Shown one piece after another: positions 44,712 through 55,854 of a DNA stretch of 64,000 nt. Made by a program: the position numbers and the translations under genes. The stretch is from the NCBI GenBank assembly GCA_012932865.1, contig SAXG01000010.1, positions 310,001-374,000 on the forward strand, in the 5' to 3' direction. The stretch comes from Amylostereum areolatum (Eukaryota; Basidiomycota; Agaricomycetes; Russulales; Stereaceae). The notes beneath the pieces were generated by a model. The model saw nothing but the letters and a program-made list of their open reading frames with translations, was not told the DNA's origin and did no database searches. Numbering within the stretch: the stretch's first letter is position 1; the number at the start of each line of letters is the position of its first letter.

Positions 44712-47700
44712 ATGAACACGGCATCCAACGCCTCGAAACCAGTTTCTCGATGGCCTCTTTCTCGCATTCTATCATCAGGACTCTCTGTACCCTCCCGCTT
44801 CCCTGACCCGGATTTCTTCAATCGCTGGCCCCATTCTCGTTTACGATCACATGTACATCCCTCACTGGAAAAGGACTCGGTGAAGACCGAGACTACGACG
44901 CGCGATGGCTGGGGCGCGTCGCTGGACACAATTAAATCCCCTCCTCCCCCGTATATGTCGCTCCGCACGTCCAACACGACGATAAACTGTAGCCCAGGTG
45001 AGAAGCCTGCCCTCAAGAAGGACGAAGAAAGGAAGAAATTCCCGGTCGGATGGACGGCCTTCAACACCGTCGACTGGGCCGCCCCGAAAATCCTGGATCC
45101 AATCAAGCCGCGGACCTTCACATGGCCCGCGTTCAACCCCTTCCTCCGAGTGCCACCGGTGAAACTCCCTAAGACATCGCGCGCTCATGTGGGCACCATC
45201 CATGAGGAGGATACGGATGTCACCCAACCACCTCCCCGAGAGGAAAAGGGCATAGTTCGACCTCCTCAGGGCGGATACACGCCAGATCCTTCTTGCAAGG
45301 TCGGGGACACGAAGCCGGAAAACGGAGACGGGGGTTGCATTGACAGGGAAATCCCGGTGGACCCAAGTTTAGCTCGGGACAGGGGAGGCGCGATGGCAGG
45401 GGCGCCCCCCACAGGTGTAGATACGTCACGAAAATATGCGTTACCAAGAACTGCGCAATGGACCTTGAAACGCTTAAGGGAAAACAAACCTGAAAGCGCG
45501 ATCGCAGAACTACGGATATGGACTCATCATAAGCGACGAGAGGAAGCCACCCATGAAGCCGTTCAAGAGATCGGCCGAATGGGAGACGAACAAGCGATCC
45601 AAGCCTTGCACGAGCTTCACTCACCCATGAGGTTCATACGATCAAACGGACGACGAGAGCAGATCAACGTCCCCATCCGGCTCCAGTTCGGTCCAAAGAC
45701 AGTAAACGCCCAGGCCCTAATCGATAGCGGATGTACGGGGTCGTGCATTGACGAAGCCTTCGTCAAAAAACACGACATTCCTACTAAGAAAACCGCACGA
45801 CCGATTCCGGTTAAAAACGCAGACGGAACCCACAACTCGGGAGGACCAATAACCGAGTACGTTACGGCGCATGTAACCATTCACGGACACGAAGAAGACC
45901 TTGACTTGGCGGTTTCACACCTCGGAATGAACGTCTACATCGGTCACGAATGGCTTCGACAGCACAACCCGTCGATCAATTGGACAGAAGGGACTATCAC
46001 GTTCGACAGGTGCCCCCAGGAATGCCAACCCACGAAATTCAACATCGATGAGAAAGATGAGGAAACACCTGACGAAGTCTACCCTCTAGAAGAAGGCGAA
46101 CAATTATACGCCTTTGACTGGGAAGGTTACCAATCATCAACCTCGCTATACGTCAGGACACTTGCTTCGGACATCGCCATTGCGGAAAACGCGAAGAAAA
46201 AGGCTCAAACCTTCGCGGAACACGTCCCCTCGGATTATCACGAATTTAAGGACATCTTCGACAAAGACGACTTTGATAAACTCCCAAAAAGACGACCTTG
46301 GGACCACGCCATCGAACTCAAGCCCGATTTCACACCCGTAGATTGCAAAGTCTACCCATTGACGCTTGACGAGCAAGGGAAACTAGACGACTTTCTCGAA
46401 GAAAACCTACGCTCCGGACGCATCCGCAACTCAAAATCCCCGATGGCCTCACCGTTTTTCTTCATTAAAAAGAAAGACGGATCCCTCCGACCGGTGCAAG
46501 ACTACAGACGGCTTAACGACATGACCATAAAAAATCGTTATCCACTCCCACTCGTACAGGAACTCCTCGACAAATTAAAAGGAGCCAAGGTATTCACCAA
46601 ACTCGACGTACGATGGGGATACAACAACGTCCGCATCAAGGAAGGAGACGAATGGAAAGCCGCATTCCGCACCAACAAGGGACTCTTTGAACCAACGGTC
46701 ATGTTTTTCGGCCTCACGAACTCGCCCGCCACCTTCCAAGCCATGATGAACGACCTCTTCCGAGACCTGATCCATGAAGGCATTGTAGTTGTCTACCTCG
46801 ATGACATCCTGATCTTTACGGAAACGCTTGAACAACACCGGCAGGCCGTCAAACAGGTACTCCAAATCCTACGCGACAACAACCTGTACCTAAAACCGGA
46901 AAAATGCGACTTCGAGCAGGAAGAAATCGAATACCTAGGAATGATCGTAGGACACGGCAAGGTCCGAATGGACCCCGCCAAAGTCGCAGCTATTACCCAC
47001 TGGACCGCCCCCACGACAAAAAAACAATTACAATCATTCCTCGGATTCTGCAACTTCTACAGACGCTTTGTACCGGATTTCAGTCGAATCGCGCATGACC
47101 TAACCAAACTCACGGGTCATACGGACTGGGAATGGACAGACGCTCAACAAGTGGCCTTCGAAGAGCTCAAACGGCGAATCACATCACAACCGGTCCTAGC
47201 CATTCCCACAGATAACGAAAAGTTCCGTGTCGAAGCCGATTCATCCGACTACGCCACCGGAGCAGTACTATCGCAGAAGCAAGCCAACGGCCACTGGCAC
47301 CCCATTGCCTACTTTTCCAAAGCACTGAGCCCAGCCGAACGCAACTACGAAATCTACGATAAGGAACTGCTAGCGATCATGTCGGCCCTAGACGAATGGC
47401 GACAATACCTTATGGGCGCCCGACAACCATTCGACATATGGACCGATCACCGTAACCTGACCTACTTCCGGAAGGCGCAGAAACTCAACCGACGACAAGC
47501 AAGATGGTTAATGGAGTTACAGGAGTACGACTTCACCCTGACGCATAAAGCCGGCAACCAAATGGGCAAGCCCGACGCCATTTCACGACAGGCGGGGCTT
47601 AAAAAGGGGGAAAATGACAACAAGGACGTCGTCCTCCTTAAAACCGAGCTGTTCCGTGCACTCAGGACACCCGAAGGATCAGGAATAATGGTGGATGGAC

Positions 47701-49211
47701 CGGAAAACGCCTTCATCACGCGCATAAAAGGGACAACCAAGCAGGATGACTCAGTAAAAAGAGCGCTAGCCATGAAAGTCAAAGGATGGAAGGAACAAGA
47801 AAACAATCTTTTTACGTTCCAACAACGAATCTACGTACCCCGCAACAAAAAGCTACGCGCAGACATCATCCAGGCTCACCATGACGGACCACTCAATGGA
47901 CACCCAGGACGCTACAAAACACACGAACTCATCACGCGCAACTATTGGTGGCCGGCAATACGAGACGACGTACGAAAGTACGTCGAAGGCTGCGAAACGT
48001 GCCAACGGAACAAAATACGCCACGACCAAATAGCCGCCCCGCTGCATCCACACGAGCCTCCCAAGGGACCATGGGAGCACGTCTCAATCGACTTCGTCAT
48101 GCCGTTACCCGTCTCAGAAGGATACAACGCCATCTGTAATGTCAACTGCATGGGCACCAAGCAAGTCGTATTCTGGGCCACAACCAAAGACCTCACCGAA
48201 GACGAATTAGCCAAAGAATTCTTACGCAATGTCGTGCCCCATCATGGTGTCCCGCGAAAGATCGTCAGCGACCGAGGCAGCGTATTCGTCTCCAAATTCA
48301 CGAAGGCCTTGTGCGAACAACTAGGAATTGAAGCCAACCCCTCCACGGCGTACCACCCCCAAACCGATGGACAAACCGAATGCTCCAACATGACGATGGA
48401 AAACTACCTCCGCATCTATGTAAACCATCGTCAGGACGACTGGGCCCATTTCCTACCCCTGGCCATGACCGCGTTCAACAATATGACCCATTCATCCATC
48501 GGCATGTCCCCTAACTTCGCCAATTATGGTCGCGAACTCTACCTCGGAACAAATCCCCGCCGCGAAACAACCAACCCCACGGCCAACGAACTCGCCCAAC
48601 GAATGCGAGACATCTACACCGAAGCACGCTCCGCCCTCAAGGCCGCTCAAAATGATCAGAAGCGGTTCTATGATCAAAACAAAGCCGACCCCGTGGACTA
48701 CCATGTCGGGGACTTCGTATGGTTGGAAGCCAAAACTCGCGACGGACAGACGGTGATCCATACCGTACGACCAATGCAGAAGCTAGACGCCAAACGATTC
48801 GGGCCGTTCAAAGTTCTGAAAAAGGTTGGGGCATCGGCGTACCATCTTCAACTCCCGAAGACGTGGGGACGTAAACACCCAGTATTCAACGAATCCCTCT
48901 TATCACCGCACAACGGTCCTGCCTTCGACCAACAGAAAAAAGCACCACCTCCGCCCCCTGACCTTATCCAAGGAGAAGAATTCTACGAAGTAGAATCCAT
49001 CGTCGACGTCCGTAGAAAGTCGAAATGCCTCGAATTCCTGGTCCATTGGAAAGGGTACGATCAAAGTGAAGATACCTGGGAACCAAAGACAAATCTGGGG
49101 AAAGCCAAGAAACCCCTAGACGACTTCTACCGCCGCCACCCCACCGCCTTAAGACTGCTCAAATGGCTCCTCATACGCCGATTACAATCGAAGCCAACCA
49201 TACAATCATGA
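44712..49211 (+). CDS. Gypsy-2 pol polyprotein with chromodomain
   Basis: 1499 residues, no break seen. An N-terminal extension of about 230 residues is followed by the protease (DSGCTGSCID), reverse transcriptase (KKKDGSLRPVQDYRRLNDMT, VVYLDDILIF), RNase H (FRVEADSSDYATGAVLSQKQ), integrase zinc domain (HHDGPLNGHPGR, CETCQR), integrase core (SIDFVMPLPV, VSDRGSVFVSKF, YHPQTDGQTECSN) and chromodomain (YEVESIVDVRRK, FLVHWKGY, DTWEPK). It is -1 to gag, as in Gypsy-1. If gag can be made in spite of the duplication, this copy could still be active. Confidence 0.95.
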   Translation: MNTASNASKPVSRWPLSRILSSGLSVPSRFPDPDFFNRWPHSRLRSHVHPSLEKDSVKTETTTRDGWGASLDTIKSPPPPYMSLRTSNTTINCSPGEKPALKKDEERKKFPVGWTAFNTVDWAAPKILDPIKPRTFTWPAFNPFLRVPPVKLPKTSRAHVGTIHEEDTDVTQPPPREEKGIVRPPQGGYTPDPSCKVGDTKPENGDGGCIDREIPVDPSLARDRGGAMAGAPPTGVDTSRKYALPRTAQWTLKRLRENKPESAIAELRIWTHHKRREEATHEAVQEIGRMGDEQAIQALHELHSPMRFIRSNGRREQINVPIRLQFGPKTVNAQALIDSGCTGSCIDEAFVKKHDIPTKKTARPIPVKNADGTHNSGGPITEYVTAHVTIHGHEEDLDLAVSHLGMNVYIGHEWLRQHNPSINWTEGTITFDRCPQECQPTKFNIDEKDEETPDEVYPLEEGEQLYAFDWEGYQSSTSLYVRTLASDIAIAENAKKKAQTFAEHVPSDYHEFKDIFDKDDFDKLPKRRPWDHAIELKPDFTPVDCKVYPLTLDEQGKLDDFLEENLRSGRIRNSKSPMASPFFFIKKKDGSLRPVQDYRRLNDMTIKNRYPLPLVQELLDKLKGAKVFTKLDVRWGYNNVRIKEGDEWKAAFRTNKGLFEPTVMFFGLTNSPATFQAMMNDLFRDLIHEGIVVVYLDDILIFTETLEQHRQAVKQVLQILRDNNLYLKPEKCDFEQEEIEYLGMIVGHGKVRMDPAKVAAITHWTAPTTKKQLQSFLGFCNFYRRFVPDFSRIAHDLTKLTGHTDWEWTDAQQVAFEELKRRITSQPVLAIPTDNEKFRVEADSSDYATGAVLSQKQANGHWHPIAYFSKALSPAERNYEIYDKELLAIMSALDEWRQYLMGARQPFDIWTDHRNLTYFRKAQKLNRRQARWLMELQEYDFTLTHKAGNQMGKPDAISRQAGLKKGENDNKDVVLLKTELFRALRTPEGSGIMVDGPENAFITRIKGTTKQDDSVKRALAMKVKGWKEQENNLFTFQQRIYVPRNKKLRADIIQAHHDGPLNGHPGRYKTHELITRNYWWPAIRDDVRKYVEGCETCQRNKIRHDQIAAPLHPHEPPKGPWEHVSIDFVMPLPVSEGYNAICNVNCMGTKQVVFWATTKDLTEDELAKEFLRNVVPHHGVPRKIVSDRGSVFVSKFTKALCEQLGIEANPSTAYHPQTDGQTECSNMTMENYLRIYVNHRQDDWAHFLPLAMTAFNNMTHSSIGMSPNFANYGRELYLGTNPRRETTNPTANELAQRMRDIYTEARSALKAAQNDQKRFYDQNKADPVDYHVGDFVWLEAKTRDGQTVIHTVRPMQKLDAKRFGPFKVLKKVGASAYHLQLPKTWGRKHPVFNESLLSPHNGPAFDQQKKAPPPPPDLIQGEEFYEVESIVDVRRKSKCLEFLVHWKGYDQSEDTWEPKTNLGKAKKPLDDFYRRHPTALRLLKWLLIRRLQSKPTIQS

Positions 49212-49303
49212 AGGCTGCCCATGAGCGTCTGGACAAACATCTTGTGTGCCGAAGGGTTTATCATCGGGATTCAACGAGGACGTTGAATCTAACGGGAAGG
49301 TGA

Positions 49304-49796
49304 TGTCATGAACGTTACCATTCCGGACATCTCGGACACCTCGGGGACCTTGGGGATAATATCCCAATTCATTTTTATTTTCATTTCTATCTGACTACTC
49401 ATCACTTAGTAACACTCCGTCACTCCGGTGGAGACTCGGCTTATCCTTGCTCCTTCCTGACGTCATGACTCCAGGCTCGTCTTATCATCGTTTCCTTTGA
49501 CTCCACATGACATCATAATGCTGCGCATGACATCATGCCGCTCCGGACCCGGCTCATCCTTATTGTCTCGCTTACTGATCCTGCTGCGCATGTATCTATA
49601 CTTAGCTCTGCTTACTGACCGCCGTGTGTCGTAGCTTACTAAGTGACTCTGCCTCGTAGTATATAAGGGCTCCGTTCCTCCTGTACATATTCCCCATCTC
49701 GACCTAGTCAATACTACCGACCTTATCCCCCATCGTCCCTCTTCACTTGTGTCACACGTCGTCGCCTAGTGCTCGTCACTAAGGCCGTTGCTGACA
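49304..49796 (+). repeat. Gypsy-2 right LTR
   Basis: 493 bp, two differences from the left copy by eye (near 49349 and 49381). A purine tract ACGGGAAGGTGA precedes it. Confidence 0.95.
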
Positions 49797-51176
49797 CAGC
49801 AACCTCTCAGCTCTCACCGACAACGAGCTCGATCAAGTCATCCTCTCCATCTACCACCAGTTCCCGTCCTTCGGAAGGCGTATGATCGACGGCTACCTCA
49901 TCGAACTGGGGGAGCGCGTACCAAGACAGCAGATCCTTGACTCGTATCACCGCGTGGTCGGACCCTCCACCCGCACCTTTGCCCCCCGCCGTCTCGTCCG
50001 ACGCGAATACTCCGTCCCGGGACCCAACTCTCTGTGGCACCATGACGGGCAACACGGTAAGGCCATCGCCTCACCTCGTCAACCTTACTTGACGCGTTTT
50101 TTTAGGCCTCATCCGGTGGAAAATCGTGATCCATGGCTTTATCGACGGCTACTCGCATTTCGTCCTGGGCATCCGCGCACAAAACAACAACCGCGCGGCC
50201 ACTGTCCTCGAACTCTTCGAGGACATCGCGCATATATTCGGGTATCCCAGTCGTACGCGCGGCGATCATGGGACGGAGAACTTCGGTGTCAGCGCTCGGA
50301 TGGAAGAGGTGCGCGGACCCGATCGCGGGTCTTATATCTGGGGACGGTAAGCGTTCATGTTTCTTCAGCTGCGCTGTCCGGCTCACGGTCGACTTAGATC
50401 GGTGCACAACATTCGCATTGAGCGTCTGTGGGTCGACGTCACGGCCGGGTTCGGCGCCAAGTGGAAGGTCTTCTTTCGCGACTTGGAGCTGCACCATGCT
50501 CTCGACGTCAACCTCGACGCGCATATATGGCTGCTGCACCACCTGTTTCTCCCCGCAATCAACATGGACATTCAAGCATGGTCTGGCGTCTGGAACAACC
50601 ACACTGTGGCGCGTCGCGGCCAACGCCACCTTACCCCTTCCCAGATGTATCAACGAGGCGTCCTTGCTCACGGGCATCGTGCCCTCTTCAACCTCGCCCC
50701 GACCCCCCCGGATGATCCTCCCACTCTTGGTGAGGAAGAGGCAGGGTATGGTGTTGATTGGCCCGAGCGCAATGGGCAGTACGTACACGCGAGCGAAGCG
50801 GACGAGGGCCCGAACCGTACCACAAACCCTTTTGACACCCACGTTCCCGAACACATGAGCCACATCGAGGTCCCCGATGCGCGCTGCCCTCTGACCGCAG
50901 ACCAGATCTCCCTCCTTACCGCATATATTCAGACCATCCCATACATATACGCTCTAGATATGAGGTCTCGAGCTCAGGTTTGGGATCTTGCCTTACAGTA
51001 TTGTCGTACGTTAATCACTGGCGTGTAAAATAAATTATATTCAACTTCACAATGACGGTCGTAAGTGCGAGATCCCAACAAAAGCTCCATTGTGGTGTGC
51101 GTCCACGGGCCGTCAAGCTGAATCTACCTGGCTGTATGAGATGAGCTGAGATATCCACACTATGCGATGTGGCGAC

Positions 51177-53707
51177 TCACTGCATTCGAGTCGAGCTTGT
51201 CATGATGGTGTGGGTGATGGTGTTCGCTCGGGACCATTGACCTTTCAGAGGATGGTTCTTGGAGTAGGTCTTCCAACTTTTAGGTTTTTTTGCACAAAGA
51301 CGGCCGAGCGTGGTGCCATGCGTGTCGGACGCGGCGTCCCAAATCCAATGGGTGTTTTCTGCCAGTTGCATGATGACCTTGAAGTCCGACCAAAAAAAGT
51401 TTGATTCGTCGTCCAAAATCTATCCAAAAGTTAGTCTGTCATCTGCGCGATGATGGGCGAACATACCTGGTTCGAGCGCGATGAGACCCAACCCATACTC
51501 GCTGCATCGTCATGATCCTTGTGTCCAGGCGCCCCGTACGCAAAGGACGCGAAGGCAGCTGTGTTGGGGAAGCCGAAACAGTTGATCAGATGCGCCTTGC
51601 GGGCCACCTCCTGAGGATGACGTCAGAGTGAGCCATGGTGATCGAAAAACCCACGTACCAGCTGCTTGCGCGCAATGTGCGGGAGCAACCCTTCGAGGAG
51701 GGCAAAATTCCGAGCTTGAATGACTGCTCCGACATTAACGAAAGGATGAATACGAACTGTTGGGCACTCACGCTCTCTGTTTCTCTTGATTGCGACGTGC
51801 AAGGAGGTTTGTTGTGCGATCTTCTGCTTCATGTACGCCGTCGGCGGCTTGGGGCCCGGCTTCAACTTGTCGATCGGCAACTGGGGTGTGTGCAAGATTC
51901 CGTTCGTCGCTTGAACACCAAGGCCCGACTTGTCCATGGTGCCCGGGTACTTGAAACGGCGCTTGATCTTCTCGCGATTCCTAGCATACAGAACTGAGAC
52001 GACTCTCGTGATGATGTAACTCGAAAGCTTACTGCGTATATTTCAAGATGGCCTGCGCCTCGAGGTGAACGGAAGCTTGACTAACTTCGGATGCGCCAGC
52101 TGTGAAGCGTTCAGCGTTGTAGACGACCACCCCGAACTGAAAGAATAAGGTTAACGGCCAGGATGATTGGACGTTGAAACGTACGATGTCCTTCTCTTCA
52201 ACTTTGGGACGACCGGGAGATCCGTCGGCCTGGTTGCTATTCTCCGAGTCCGTGTCAGGGAGAACGTAGAAGATTATCGTGACCATCTCGTCGTCGGACT
52301 TGGGTTTGATGATACGCGTCCACGTGGGATCATCCGTGAACACAAGCTCATCTTCATCAAAGCCGCCGTTGTCCAGGCCGAGACGTCGTAACTCGTCGCT
52401 TTCGACGATGAATTTACCTTTGAGGTAAAGAGATTCCTTGTCGGAGACCCTGCAGTGTGTGAGTTGCAGTACGGAACAGAAGAAATGAAAATCAACCTTT
52501 GGCATCCAACCCACAATGCGCTTTCGTACGCGCGCTGGCCTAGCACGCGCCAAAGGTGAATGACCTCGGCTTCCTTTTTTGCGAAAGTGGCAGCCTCCTT
52601 GAGCGCAGGAGGGATCTTCGTGATGCTGTGGTAGAAACGAGTTTGTGCTTTCTTTGTGCAGACGATGTCGAGGAAGGTCCGTAATAGCTGCACCTTGAGC
52701 AAGTCACCGTCGTCGGACTCAAGCTGTATGTATGTGTGAGCCAAACACGACAGAAGAGTGGAGCAAAAGCACCTTGTTCCACAAGATATCCATTTCATAG
52801 CCCTATGTACACGTTTCATGAGCCATCGCAAACGAAGTTCACGGCATCGCATACCTTCGCCTTGCCTGATGTGGGCTTTTCGCCACGGCTCATCCACACA
52901 AGCTTCGGGATGTTGAAGCGTGCCTCCTTCTCGACCTGGTTGTGCTGCCGGTTAAGGAGTTCTTTGAGAGCGGGCCGGAAAAGCTCGTTGTAGAATACTG
53001 CTGGCGTAACGATTTTATAGGCGGCATCCTTGATCTCTCGAGGTGTGCATGCAGGCGCACATGGCCATCCCGATATGATCTGTTGCAATACGTAACGCCA
53101 TCCGCCTGCCGATTCGGGCACAAGCTTGTCCATGTCGTGGACCGGGATCAAACGACAGTCGATACGCTGGAAGTCGGGTTTCTCACCAGGGACCTCTCCG
53201 AGCTCGGGGAGTGCGTACTTGTTCTCGTACGTACGCTCGGTAACACCTAGTTGATGGTGAGCGCATTGAACAAGGAATAGCGTGGTTACACACCTGTTGT
53301 CATCGACATATTGGAAGACGTGAGGGAACTGAGGGGCGAGAGAGGGACCGGCGGAGGTTCTGACACTGCACGAGAGTTGAACGAGGGAGTTTAGTCAATT
53401 ATGGGATCAAAAACGTACCATTCATTATATACTGACTCGAAGGAACCTGTCGAGCATAGTTGAGGAGGGCTTGGTCGCTCTCGAGATCAACCTCCAGCAA
53501 CGTAGGCCACTGAGGCTCAGGTTCATCTGGGACAGGCTCGTCGGGGTCTTCAAGACCTCCTACCTCTTCCAAGTCCTCCAAGTCATCGTTTGGATTGAGG
53601 TACATGCTCTGGGGAGTCGTTCGAGCCGCCTCGTGCATGATCGACACCTGGATGCGCTCTTCTTCGATGGCTGAGAGCGTTGACGCACGGGGACGCTTAC
53701 TCGCCAT
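51177..53707 (-). CDS. Unknown protein, convergent partner of the DDE integrase-core gene
   Basis: Multi-exon gene from ATG 53707 (MASKRPRASTLSAIEEERIQ). Exons join in phase: an acidic segment (DDLEDLEEVGGLEDPDEP); TSAGPSLAPQFPHVFQYVDD; ERTYENKYALPELGEVPGEK; LVPESAGGWRYVLQQIISGW; AVFYNELFRPALKELLNRQH; GYEMDILWNK; VQLLRTFLDIVCTKKAQTRF; ESLYLKGKFIVESDELRRLG; FGVVVYNAERFTAGASEVSQ; and several short exons ending with TLGRLCAKKPKSWKTYSKNH. No stop or frame break was noticed, so it looks functional. No domain is recognised. Its stop lies about 150 bases from the integrase-core stop, tail to tail, repeating the layout of the Plavaka-type pair. Confidence 0.6.
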
Positions 53708-55854
53708 TGCAAGCTACGGGAAAAGAGGGGGAGACAATGCAAAGGACAGGGGCTCAAGAGTATGGCGGGAGGATCGAAGAAACGAGGCGATCGACGTGGT
53801 TGAAGCGGAACACAAAGGATCGACGCCAACAAGCGCTAAAACAGAACAATTGTCTTCTGTTTTAGGTCTGGCTACGAGAGAATAACAAGCGCCATGTGTA
53901 AACGCGCGGTTGACCGTTATGGTCATCTTCTCATTCACCTATTTAATTACAGTTCTTTCCCCGTCCTCTTCCCATCCTCTCCACATCTCCTCCGCATTCC
54001 TGCAACGGGTTTTCTGCGCGATAGCAGGTCCACGGCGCGCAGGCCATGAGCATATACTAGTGGCGACCACTGTGTCCGTAAACGACGTCAGGTCAACCGT
54101 GCGCAGGCTTGAGAGTCGAGACTGCTCAGCTCACAAGTCACCACAACGGTATGCTGCATCTTTACCTATTCTTTCTTCTATTACTTACCGATATTTCCAG
54201 AATCTCTAAGGAGGCCGCTAGCAATGCCGCCGCCACCTACAGGTGTGTCCGTCCGCCGCTCCAACTGGCAACACAAGCAACACCGCCGCTACAGGCCGCT
54301 ACCACCTTCAAGCTGCACAACGGCGCCTTCGGAAGCACGCTCGCTACGAATTCAGACTTGGATGTCTCGTCCGCGTGCACGTTACTATTAGAGCCGCGAG
54401 GACCGTGCGCCTGAACCACTCGTCCTCGGTATGTCCCATTCTCTCACCCTCTATTGCATTCCTCATCTTCTCATCGGTGTCGCCACTCGGTGCTCGTGCT
54501 CCATCCCCACCCTTTCTTCTCATATGTCCATGCTCACTTATTCCACCTATCCTCTTAGCCAACCACTCAATCGCACCATCACTTCTGGAGCTCTTGCTGC
54601 CCACATTGCCATTGACGGATTATCGCTCAGAGCTCTACTACTTTGACGACTCGTCCCTCCGTCCCCCTCGCATCCGTCCACTCCAACGCACCTGCAATCG
54701 ACGTGGAGGCACGGAATACACATAAGTCCCACCACCTTTGTTCCGTCTCCGCGCTTACTCTCGATGGTAAACAGCGCACTCGGCGTCGACGCGAGCGTGA
54801 CGGGGCAGCAAAAAAGGGCTGGACGGCGGGCATAGCGGAGGGGGAACAGAAGACAGGGTGAGCGAGACACGGGGGACTCGATCGAAAAGGGAAGAGGTGG
54901 ATATATGCGCCGGGGTCTGCATTTCTTCTTTTCCTTCCGTCCTCCGTACCCCCTCCCACTTCCACGTCCACTCCCACGTCCACTCCCACGTCCAATACCG
55001 CCCGCCCCCCATCCACGGCCCCAGCTCGCGGGACGCCTTCCTATCGCCTTGGCGTTCGCGCACGGAGTAGAGAACAACATCCGTCCGACAACGACAGTGC
55101 CAGGACACCGATGCCCGCACACCCCAGGCCCAACCGCGAGACGGCGTTCTGTCGTCTCGGCGCTATCCCGACGAGAGGGTGCGAAGAGGATGACGCAGGT
55201 GAGCCGCTCGTCTGTTCAGATAGCACAAATGAAACTCACTCCACTGACCCCCCAACGTCCGCGTGAACGTTCGACCTTCCTTCCTTCCTCTTCGCACGTC
55301 GCCCTCCACGCGACCATCAGCGATCGGCAGCATCCACGCGTGCGCCACACGTCGCGACGGTGGCGGTCGCGCTCTTTGGGTCGACAGATCCATCGCCACC
55401 GATCAAGCCTGGGAAGGGCCACCGGTAAGTGTTCTCTTGTTGTGCGTCTCCAATGACAACTCACCATTCCTTCCAGGCGACGAGTGGATGTGCGGCTGCG
55501 CCGCGCTCCCTCGAAGAAGCTGAAATGATGCAAAAAGGAGATGCGCGCTACGGAGGTTGTCGTTGCACTCGGCGCGTGTGCACTGGAAGACCGTGGTGAC
55601 TCGGAAGCGACGCATGAAGCTCATGAACAGGGCCACAGCTTTTCGCCGCTTGCCACAAGCTCGCCATCGCAATTGTACATTTCGGCCTACCGGTACATGT
55701 ACTCAATATTACTAGTATATTAAATTTCTTTGGTTGCCCTACGGAGATTTACTGCAATATATATTATGTTTCTTATGCTGTCTCGCAAATTAGACCATAC
55801 GTAACCACGTGTTTCAGCGCAAACGGGCACGTAAGCACTCTCCCTCCTGCCAGC
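53708..55854. other. Unassigned low-complexity region
   Basis: No gene could be supported. An 11-bp-arm inverted repeat (53836-53865) lies upstream of the unknown minus-strand gene. A 12-bp CACTCCCACGTC tandem repeat (three copies, imperfect) sits at about 54958-54993. Open frames on both strands are Pro/Ser/Arg-rich and lack domains. Confidence 0.4.

Larger units (their letters stand above)
41251..49796 (+). mobile_element. Gypsy-2: complete LTR retrotransposon (chromovirus)
   Basis: 8546-bp Ty3/Gypsy element with 493-bp LTRs and a perfect 5-bp target duplication CAGCA (41246-41250 and 49797-49801). The LTRs differ at two positions that I could see, so it is young. Gene order and the long leader are as in Gypsy-1, but the proteins are clearly diverged, making it a sister family rather than a copy. 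It inserted in the coding sequence of the DDE integrase-core gene, in the same sense. Confidence 0.95.
40680..51028 (+). pseudogene. DDE integrase-core gene split by Gypsy-2
   Basis: 5' part (40680-41250): MSATIPFQHILEAYNALGYR, then a basic GRPRVNIDPQQLAVLSAGRA helix-turn-helix-like stretch (EIALAYACSSRTIRRRRLQF). Gypsy-2 interrupts within the codons for TAS. 3' part (49797 on): LTDNELDQVILSIYHQFPSF, a second helix-turn-helix, RREYSVPGPNSLWHHDGQHG with the first catalytic Asp, FIDGYSHFVLGIRAQNNN, RGDHGTENFGV with the second Asp, and SVHNIRIERLWVDVTAGFGA with the Glu. A helical tail runs to the stop at 51028. Introns lie at about 50059-50105 and 50349-50397. The D-D-E core is of the retroviral-integrase kind but is not part of a Gypsy pol. 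Without the insertion the frame would be continuous and no other lesion was seen. Its exact transposon class is not known to me. Confidence 0.75.
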
